Assembly (NCBI RefSeq): GCF_019880385.1
Contig: NZ_CP082273.1
Coordinates: 1-64,000 of the forward strand
Origin: Nocardioides coralli
Lineage (GTDB): Bacteria > Actinomycetota > Actinomycetes > Propionibacteriales > Nocardioidaceae
Direction of reading: 5' to 3'
DNA: 64,000 nt
The notes below the pieces were generated by a model. The model did no database searches. It was not told the origin of the DNA and was given only the letters and a program-made list of their open reading frames with translations. This document shows positions 58,382-64,000 of the stretch, one piece after another. Made by a program: the position numbers and the translations under genes. Position 1 is the stretch's first letter; each line of letters opens with the position of its first letter.

Positions 58382-59181
58382 GACGGCACCTGCAGGCCCC
58401 GGCGCACCTCGCCGAGGATCTCCGCCTCGACCCGCGCGACCATCACGGCGAAGCGGTCGACCCGGCTGTCGATCCCCAGCGTGGTCATCAGGTCTCCGAA
58501 GTCGGCCAGCTGGCCGGGGCTGTTGGCGCCGACCGGGGCGAAGGAGAGGGCGCGCAACCGGCGTACGAGCCACAGCTGCCAGGGTGCGAGCTGGGCCGCG
58601 AGGCCGCGAGCCGACATCGCGTAGAAGGCGTGGTGGCCCGGCTCCTGCCGCTTGATCTGCCCGACGATGGTCTCGGCCGCGGCCAGCTCCCTCATCTCGC
58701 GCAGCCCGGCGTGGAGCAGGTTGTAGGCCAGGACCGCCGACCGCTCCGTGGCCTGGCCGGTCAGGTAGTAGAGCATCCGCACGACACCCTCGATCGGGGC
58801 CAGTCGGGACAGCGCTCCGAGCAGGTGCATCTTGACCGAGACCGTGTCGAGGTCGGTGGCCGCCGGCTCGCGCGCGAGGCGCTGCTGCAGCTCGTCGAGG
58901 ATCTGGCCGTGCCGGATCTCCTGGGGGTGCCAGACGTCGGCGTAGAAGTGACGGTCGACCTCCGGCGGGTCGGGGAGCAGCGTAGTCAGCTCCAGCACGT
59001 TGCGGTCCACCTCGAGCTCGACCCGCGCCATGTAGTCGAGGACGTGACCGAACCGGGCGCCGACCGCCTCCGGGTCGCGGACCGTGTAGTCCACCGTCGC
59101 GAGGTCGATCGGCGGGTGCTCCTCACCGAGCCGGTCGACGTGGTCGACCAGCCGCTGCTCGAGGTCCCGTGGACGAGGCAC
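58321..59181 (-). CDS. Ferritin-like di-iron protein of unknown role
   Basis: A 286-residue, mostly helical soluble protein. Two ExxH-type pairs (HPQEIRHGQIL and EPGHHAFYAMS) with further Glu residues in the helices between (VELEVDRN, IEGVVRMLYYL) fit a carboxylate-bridged di-iron four-helix bundle. The substrate is unknown; oxygenase or desaturase-like activity is inferred from the fold. GTG 59181 is supported by TACGCT (59193-59188, minus) ending 6 nt upstream. It diverges from an MFS transporter gene only 46 nt away. Confidence 0.75.
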   Translation of the reverse strand: MPRPRDLEQRLVDHVDRLGEEHPPIDLATVDYTVRDPEAVGARFGHVLDYMARVELEVDRNVLELTTLLPDPPEVDRHFYADVWHPQEIRHGQILDELQQRLAREPAATDLDTVSVKMHLLGALSRLAPIEGVVRMLYYLTGQATERSAVLAYNLLHAGLREMRELAAAETIVGQIKRQEPGHHAFYAMSARGLAAQLAPWQLWLVRRLRALSFAPVGANSPGQLADFGDLMTTLGIDSRVDRFAVMVARVEAEILGEVRRGLQVPSYVLKAFREAVELSRARAGA

Positions 59182-59187
59182 GGCCGC

Positions 59188-59220
59188 AGCGTAGTGGCGC
59201 TGGGGCGAGCCTTCTAGGCT
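59188..59220. promoter_or_regulatory. Back-to-back leaderless promoters
   Basis: The minus -10 TACGCT (59193-59188) and plus -10 TAGGCT (59215-59220) end 6 and 7 nt before their GTG starts at 59181 and 59228. Only 21 bp separate the -10s, so the two polymerases must compete or share control. Confidence 0.55.
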
Positions 59221-59227
59221 TTTCCCC

Positions 59228-60634
59228 GTGGCCGAGGTCGCGGCGTCGCAGGTCCGGTTGCGGACGCCCACGGGACGGGCCGTCGTGGCGGCCGCCACGC
59301 TCGGCTCCGGCATGACGCTGCTCGACGGCACCGTGGTCAACGTCGCCCTCCGCACCATCGGCCGCGAGCTCGACGCCTCGCTCGCCGAGCTGCAGTGGAT
59401 CAGCAACGGCTACCTGCTCTCCCTGGCGGCCCTGATCCTGCTCGGCGGTTCGCTCGGCGACCGGTACGGGCGGCGCCGGATCTTCGTCGTCGGCACCGTC
59501 TGGTTCGCCGCGGCCTCCGCCCTGTGCGGGCTGGCGCCGAACCCCGAGGTGCTGATCGCGGCCCGGGTGCTGCAGGGCATCGGCGGTGGACTCCTGACCC
59601 CGGGCAGCCTGGCGATGATCCAGGGTGCCTTCGTGCCGGACGACCGGTCGCCGGCGATCGGCGCCTGGACCGGCTTCGGCGGCATCGCCGCCGCCGTCGG
59701 CCCCTTCGTGGGCGGTGCCCTCATCGAAGTGGCGTCGTGGCGCTGGATCTTCCTCATCAACGTGCCGCTCGCCGCGCTGACCATCTGGATCGCGCAGCGC
59801 CACGTGCCCGAGTCCCGCTCCTCGGCACCGCCGCGACACTTCGACGTCGCCGGCGCGGTGCTGGCCATGGTGGCACTGGCGGGAGTCACCTACGGGCTCA
59901 TCGGCTGGGGTGAGCGGGCCGCGGTGTGGGCCGGCCTGCTGGGCCTGGGCGCCGGCGTCGCCTTCGTGCTGGTCGAGGCGCGCCTGCGCGAGCCGATGCT
60001 GCCGCCGGCGATCTTCCGGTCCCGCGTCTTCAGCTCCGCCAACGCGATGACGCTGGTGGTGTACGCCGCCCTCGGCGCGATCCTGTTCTTCCTGGTGCTG
60101 CAGCTGCAGACCGTGGCGGGATGGACCCCGCTCGCAGCCGGGGTGGCGACGCTGCCGATCACGGTGGTGATGCTGCTGCTCGCGGCCCGGGGAGGACGGT
60201 TGGCGGTGCGGATCGGCCCCCGGATCCCGCTGACCACCGGTCCCCTCCTGATGGCGGGGGGCACGCTGCTGCTGCGGGCGGCTGACGCCGAGACCAGCTA
60301 CGTGCTGGACGTGCTGCCGGGGCTGACGGTGTTCGCCCTCGGACTCGCGCTGATGGTCGCCCCGCTCACCGCCACCGTGCTCGCGGCGGCCCCGGACGAC
60401 CTCACGGGCCTGGCCAGCGGCGTCAACAACGCCATCGCCCGCAGCGGGTCGCTGCTGGCGGTGGCCGCGCTGCCGCCGCTGGTCGGGCTCTCGGGGCAGG
60501 ACTACGACGTGGCCCCGTCACTGGACGCGGCGTACGACACCGCGCTGCTGGTCAGTGCGGGGCTGCTGGTGGTCGGCGCACTGCTGGCCTGGGTGCTGCT
60601 GGTGCCCGAACGTGGGGTACGCCGGAAGCCGTGA
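59228..60634 (+). CDS. MFS drug/proton antiporter, DHA2 (14-helix) type
   Basis: A 468-residue exporter with 14 predicted helices. DHA2 landmarks are LDGTVVNVALRTIGRELDASLAELQWISNGYLL (helix 1-2 region), GDRYGRRRIF (motif A) and ARVLQGIGGGLLTPGSLAMI (motif C region). Predicted to expel drugs or a metabolite by proton exchange. The start is GTG 59228, leaderless. Its C terminus ends 37 nt before the lipoprotein peptidase start. Confidence 0.93.
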   Translation: MAEVAASQVRLRTPTGRAVVAAATLGSGMTLLDGTVVNVALRTIGRELDASLAELQWISNGYLLSLAALILLGGSLGDRYGRRRIFVVGTVWFAAASALCGLAPNPEVLIAARVLQGIGGGLLTPGSLAMIQGAFVPDDRSPAIGAWTGFGGIAAAVGPFVGGALIEVASWRWIFLINVPLAALTIWIAQRHVPESRSSAPPRHFDVAGAVLAMVALAGVTYGLIGWGERAAVWAGLLGLGAGVAFVLVEARLREPMLPPAIFRSRVFSSANAMTLVVYAALGAILFFLVLQLQTVAGWTPLAAGVATLPITVVMLLLAARGGRLAVRIGPRIPLTTGPLLMAGGTLLLRAADAETSYVLDVLPGLTVFALGLALMVAPLTATVLAAAPDDLTGLASGVNNAIARSGSLLAVAALPPLVGLSGQDYDVAPSLDAAYDTALLVSAGLLVVGALLAWVLLVPERGVRRKP

Positions 60635-60671
60635 CCTCCCCGTCGCCTCCGGCAGGACCTACCCTGAACGC

Positions 60672-61913
60672 GTGAGGTCCGGGGGGGTGCGGGCACGGCT
60701 GCTCGCGGGGATGGCCGGCGCGCTGGTGCTGGCGGGTTGTGGCGCCTCCCTGCCCGATGCGACTCCCGAGGCGGGCCCGAGCCCGAGCCCCGACCCGGAG
60801 CAGAGCGCGGACGGGTCGGCCGCGCCCGGCGGCAAGCGGGGGGTGCTCGTCGCCGACCCCGACCACGCGGTGGAGCCGCCGGGGCCGCTGACGGACCGGC
60901 TCTACCGGCCGGACATGCTCATCTTCGACAGCGAGCGGCTCAGCGACGACATGGTCCGCCGGATCAAGGCGCTCGACAACGTCGCGGCGGTCGAGCCGAT
61001 CGCCCTCGGGCAGGTCACCATCGAGAACCAGGCGCTGACGATCGCCGCCGTCGACGGCGCGACCTACCGCCGGTTCACGCCGCAGAACTCCGCACAGTTC
61101 CAGCAGGTCTGGGACCGGGTCGCGGGCGGGGAGATCGCGATCACCCCGGCACTCGGGCGGCGGTTGCAGGACGAGGAGGGCAACATCCGCCTTGGCTCCG
61201 GCGAGGAGGCCCCGGTCCTCCACATCGGGGCCTACGCGCCACAGGCGACGACCATCGACATGGTGGTCAACACGGCCTGGGTCGAGGACCTCGAGAACAT
61301 GGTCTTCGGCAACGGCCTGCTGATCTCCACCGACGTGGCGGACCCCTCGACGATCCGCAAGCCGATCCGGCAGATCGTCGGCAGGCGCGCCTCGGTGCAG
61401 GACCTCGACATCGCCTCCCGGCTCGGGCTCGACCCCAACGTGAAGCAGACCGCCTACCTCACGGGCGGCACGATCGCCAGCGTGGTCGGGAGCTTCAGCT
61501 ACCGGGTCCTCGGTGGGGGCCGGATCGCTCCCGACCCCGCGTGGGTGGCGCGCAGCATCAGCACCGAGCCGGTGCCGATCCTCGGCGAGGTCACCTGTCA
61601 CCGCACGCTCTTCCCCCAGCTGCGGGCGGCGCTGCAGGAGGTCGTCGACCGCGGCCTGGCCGACGAGATCAACCCCGGCGAGTACGCCGGGTGCTACTAC
61701 CCCCGCTTCATCGCCGGCTCCACCACGCTGTCCAACCACTCCTTCGGCCTCGCCCTCGACCTCAACGTGCCCGGCAACCAGCGCGGCACCGTGGGCGAGA
61801 TGGACCGCGAGGTGGTCGCGATCTTCAAGGAGTGGGGCTTCGCGTGGGGCGGCGACTGGAGCTACACGGACCCCATGCACTTCGAGCTGTCCCGGGTCGC
61901 GGAGCCGCGCTGA
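60672..61913 (+). CDS. Lipoprotein M15-family peptidase with a MacB-like N-terminal region
   Basis: A 413-residue predicted lipoprotein (lipobox LAGC, Cys23). After a Pro/Ser/Glu linker, residues ~70-290 look like the extracellular domain of MacB/FtsX-type permeases (VEPIALGQVTIENQALTIAAVDG, then GEIAITPALGRRL and IRLGSGEEAPVLHIGAY). The C-terminal ~110 residues are an M15 D-Ala-D-Ala carboxypeptidase/VanY-like zinc peptidase with His356, Asp363 (SNHSFGLALD) and His403 (DPMHFE). Probably trims peptidoglycan peptides. GTG 60672 lies 6 nt after TACCCT (60660-60665). Confidence 0.85.
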   Translation: MRSGGVRARLLAGMAGALVLAGCGASLPDATPEAGPSPSPDPEQSADGSAAPGGKRGVLVADPDHAVEPPGPLTDRLYRPDMLIFDSERLSDDMVRRIKALDNVAAVEPIALGQVTIENQALTIAAVDGATYRRFTPQNSAQFQQVWDRVAGGEIAITPALGRRLQDEEGNIRLGSGEEAPVLHIGAYAPQATTIDMVVNTAWVEDLENMVFGNGLLISTDVADPSTIRKPIRQIVGRRASVQDLDIASRLGLDPNVKQTAYLTGGTIASVVGSFSYRVLGGGRIAPDPAWVARSISTEPVPILGEVTCHRTLFPQLRAALQEVVDRGLADEINPGEYAGCYYPRFIAGSTTLSNHSFGLALDLNVPGNQRGTVGEMDREVVAIFKEWGFAWGGDWSYTDPMHFELSRVAEPR

Positions 61914-61939
61914 GCCGACCGGTCGGTAGCGTGCCGGGC

Positions 61940-62905
61940 ATGCGTGCCGTCCAGGTCGTCTCGCCCGCGGGTCCCGCCGGTGTCCGGGTCCAGGAGGTCC
62001 CCGAACCCACCCCCGGTCCCGACGAGGTGCTGGTGGAGGTCGAGCGGGTCGGCATCTGCTTCCCTGACCTGCTGCTCAGCCGGGGTGAGTACCAGCTCAA
62101 GCCCGAGGTGCCCTTCACGCTGGGTGTCGACGTCGCCGGCACGGTCCTCGCCGGCCCGGGGTTCGAGCCGGGCGACCGGGTCGCGGCCGTGCTGCCGTAC
62201 GGCGGTGCGGCCGAGCGGGTGGCGGTGCCGGTCGAGGCGACGTTCCGGCTGCCCGACGGCGTCTCCTTCGACGCGGCCGCGGCCATCCCGCTCAACTACC
62301 TGACCGCCCACTTCGCGCTGGTCGAGCGGGGACAGGTCCGCCCCGGGGAGACGGTGCTGGTGCACGGCGGGGCCGGCGGCGTCGGCACCGCCACGATCCA
62401 GGTCGCCCGCGGCCTGGGGGCGCGCACCGTCGCGGTGGTCAGCACCGACGAGAAGGCCGAGGTCGCCCGCCGGGCGGGCGCCCACGACGTGGTGCTGCTC
62501 GACGGCTTCAAGGACGCCGTCCACGCCCTCACCGAGGGACGCGGCGTCGACGTCGTCGTGGACGTCGTCGGCGGCGACGTCTTCACCGACTCGCTGCGCT
62601 GCCTGGCGCCGCAGGGGCGGCTCCTGGTCGTCGGGTTCGCCGCCGGCCAGGGCATCCCGGAGGTCAAGGTCAACCGGCTCCTCCTCACCAACACCGACGT
62701 CCGCGGAGTCGGGTGGGGTCACTACGCCCTGGCCCGGCCCGGCTACCTGCAGCAGCAGTGGGCCGCGTTGCTCCCGCTGCTGGCCGACGGCACCATCGAC
62801 CCACCGGTCGGGCCGGCGTACGACCTCGACGACTTCGGGCGCGCGCTGGCCGACCTCGACGCCCGCCGCGTCCTCGGCAAGGCCGTGGTGCGCGTGCGCG
62901 GCTGA
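61940..62905 (+). CDS. Zinc-independent quinone oxidoreductase (MDR superfamily)
   Basis: A 321-residue NADPH:quinone reductase-like medium-chain dehydrogenase. It has GroES-like N-terminal folds (GVDVAGTVLAGPGFEPGDRV) and a Rossmann domain with HGGAGGVGTATIQVARGLGA (the AxxGxxG-type cofactor loop). The structural zinc cysteines of alcohol dehydrogenases are missing. Substrate likely quinones or enals; not determined. TAGCGT at 61927-61932 ends 7 nt before ATG 61940. Confidence 0.92.
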   Translation: MRAVQVVSPAGPAGVRVQEVPEPTPGPDEVLVEVERVGICFPDLLLSRGEYQLKPEVPFTLGVDVAGTVLAGPGFEPGDRVAAVLPYGGAAERVAVPVEATFRLPDGVSFDAAAAIPLNYLTAHFALVERGQVRPGETVLVHGGAGGVGTATIQVARGLGARTVAVVSTDEKAEVARRAGAHDVVLLDGFKDAVHALTEGRGVDVVVDVVGGDVFTDSLRCLAPQGRLLVVGFAAGQGIPEVKVNRLLLTNTDVRGVGWGHYALARPGYLQQQWAALLPLLADGTIDPPVGPAYDLDDFGRALADLDARRVLGKAVVRVRG

Positions 62906-62935
62906 CCCGTGGGTCGCTCCGGTTAGGGTCGCGCT

Positions 62936-64000
62936 GTGAGCACTCTCGACGACGCACGTGACGGCATGAACCCCGACGTCCGCCCGCAGGACGACCTGTT
63001 CGGACACGTCAACGGCCGCTGGCTGGCCGAGACCGAGATCCCCAGCGACCGCTCCAGCTGGGGACCGTTCGTGCAGCTCGCCGACGCCGCCGAGCAGCAG
63101 GTCCGATACATCATCGAGGAGCTCGCGGCCACCGACTCAGCCGAGCTCGACGACGACGCCCGCCGGATCGGCGACCTCTACTCCTCCTTCATGGACACCG
63201 AGACCGTGGCTGCCCGCGGCATCCGGCCGATCCGGCCGCTGCTGTCGGCGTGCGACCAGCTGCGCGACGCCCGCGACCTGGCGGCCTTCCTCGGCGAGTT
63301 CGAGCGCATCGGCGGCTACGGCCTGTTCGGCATGTACGTCGACACCGACGCCAAGAACTCCGACCGCTACCTGGTCAACGTGCTGCAGGGCGGGCTTGGC
63401 CTGCCCGACGAGTCCTACTACCGCGACGACAAGTTCGCCGAGGTGCGCGACAAGTACGTCGGCTACCTCCAGCGGATCTTCGAGCTCGCCGACCACGACG
63501 ACCCGGCCGGCGCGGCGGCGAAGGTCCTGGCGATCGACACCCGGCTCGCCCAGGGTCACTGGGAGCGTGCGGAGACCCGCGACGTGCAGAAGACCTACAA
63601 CCTGCTGACCCTCGAGGAGCTCCACGAGCTCGCGCCGAGCTTCGACTGGGACGCCTACATCCGGAACCTCGGGGGCTCGGAGGAGACGCTCGCCGAGGTG
63701 TGCGTCCGCCAGCCGTCCTACCTCGAGCACCTCGCCGGCGTGCTGACCGAGGTGCCGATCGAGGACTGGAAGGCGTGGATGACCAGCCGGGTGCTGCGGT
63801 CGGCGGCGCCCTACCTCACCGACGACTTCGTCGAGGCCAACTTCGACTTCTACGGCCGCACCCTCAGCGGCACCCCGGAGCTGCGGGCGCGCTGGAAGCG
63901 GGCGGTGTCCTTCGTGGAGGGCGCGGTCGGCGAGGCCGTCGGCAAGCAGTACGTCGCGCGCCACTTCCCGCCGCGCAGCAAGGAGCTGATGGACGAGCTG
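62936..64000 (+). CDS. M13 family metallopeptidase (PepO/neprilysin-like), 5' part
   Basis: The gene is cut by the window end after 355 codons; the intact enzyme should be about 640-660 residues. The N-terminal M13 domain is clear: RPQDDLFGHVNGRWLAETEIPSDRSSWG, GGLGLPDESYY, and NLLTLEELHELAPSFDWDAYI. The zinc motif HExxH lies beyond the edge and cannot be checked. No signal peptide, so a cytoplasmic oligopeptidase is likely. TAGGGT (62924-62929) ends 6 nt before GTG 62936. Confidence 0.92.
   Translation, partial: MSTLDDARDGMNPDVRPQDDLFGHVNGRWLAETEIPSDRSSWGPFVQLADAAEQQVRYIIEELAATDSAELDDDARRIGDLYSSFMDTETVAARGIRPIRPLLSACDQLRDARDLAAFLGEFERIGGYGLFGMYVDTDAKNSDRYLVNVLQGGLGLPDESYYRDDKFAEVRDKYVGYLQRIFELADHDDPAGAAAKVLAIDTRLAQGHWERAETRDVQKTYNLLTLEELHELAPSFDWDAYIRNLGGSEETLAEVCVRQPSYLEHLAGVLTEVPIEDWKAWMTSRVLRSAAPYLTDDFVEANFDFYGRTLSGTPELRARWKRAVSFVEGAVGEAVGKQYVARHFPPRSKELMDEL

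Overview
This 64 kb window is the dnaA/oriC region of a high-GC actinobacterial chromosome. Gene order and protein types fit Propionibacteriales, most likely a Nocardioides-type organism; this is inferred from synteny and protein character, not from a 16S gene. There are no insertion sequences, prophage genes, integrases or CRISPR arrays. Genes are densely packed, and many stop/start codons overlap as GTGA, ATGA or TGATG.

Region 1 (1-13.2 kb) holds dnaA, an oriC-type intergenic region with DnaA boxes, dnaN, a short-form gnd, recF, a DUF721 gene, gyrB, gyrA and a DUF3566 membrane protein. It ends with a mixed tRNA/mRNA stretch: tRNA-Ile(GAT), a 48-aa membrane protein of DLW-39 type, tRNA-Ala(TGC) and a lipoprotein.

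Region 2 (13.1-31.0 kb) is mostly on the minus strand. It has a metallo-beta-lactamase-fold hydrolase, a fatty acid hydroxylase with its FCD-type GntR regulator, rhomboid and cyclophilin. A translationally coupled operon follows: crgA (unusually carrying two CrgA domains), SURF1, DUF3817, patatin and PlsC. A DUF881 gene lies between this and the conserved envelope-growth operon fhaA-fhaB-pstP-rodA-pbpA-pknA-pknB, which reads away from tRNA-Leu(CAG) and its strong terminator. The layout matches the M. tuberculosis Rv0007-Rv0020c block, without trpG.

Region 3 (31-41 kb) is accessory: a CBS-domain protein, a LacI regulator with a 68-aa partner gene and twin operators, an MMPL exporter, an ArsR-SRPBCC/TIGR03086-YCII-TfoX operon with a palindromic operator on its -10, an arylamine N-acetyltransferase behind a MerR/SoxR-type promoter, a VOC protein and a LysM protein.

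Region 4 (40.4-43.95 kb) is a copper locus: csoR-copZ-small membrane protein-copA, facing a divergent DUF4396 gene plus a 48-aa membrane protein, with a CsoR-like site between them. It is closed by an 18-bp perfect inverted repeat.

Region 5 (44-64 kb) is metabolic: galK, MFS exporters, glutathione peroxidase, an ACT-malic enzyme, and a 5-oxoproline cluster (YcsI-like, GntR, YcsG-like Nramp relative, pxpA, pxpB, pxpC) equivalent to B. subtilis ycsF-kipA. Then come an AlkB-rubredoxin fusion, the methionine/alanine importer pair metP/metS, a TetR regulator, a ferritin-like protein, a lipoprotein M15 peptidase, a quinone oxidoreductase and the 5' part of an M13 peptidase.

A recurrent signature is a TAnnnT -10 hexamer ending 6-7 nt before the start codon, which predicts leaderless transcripts for about twenty genes. 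Several transcription-factor sites were found by eye directly on the promoters of their likely regulators or targets.
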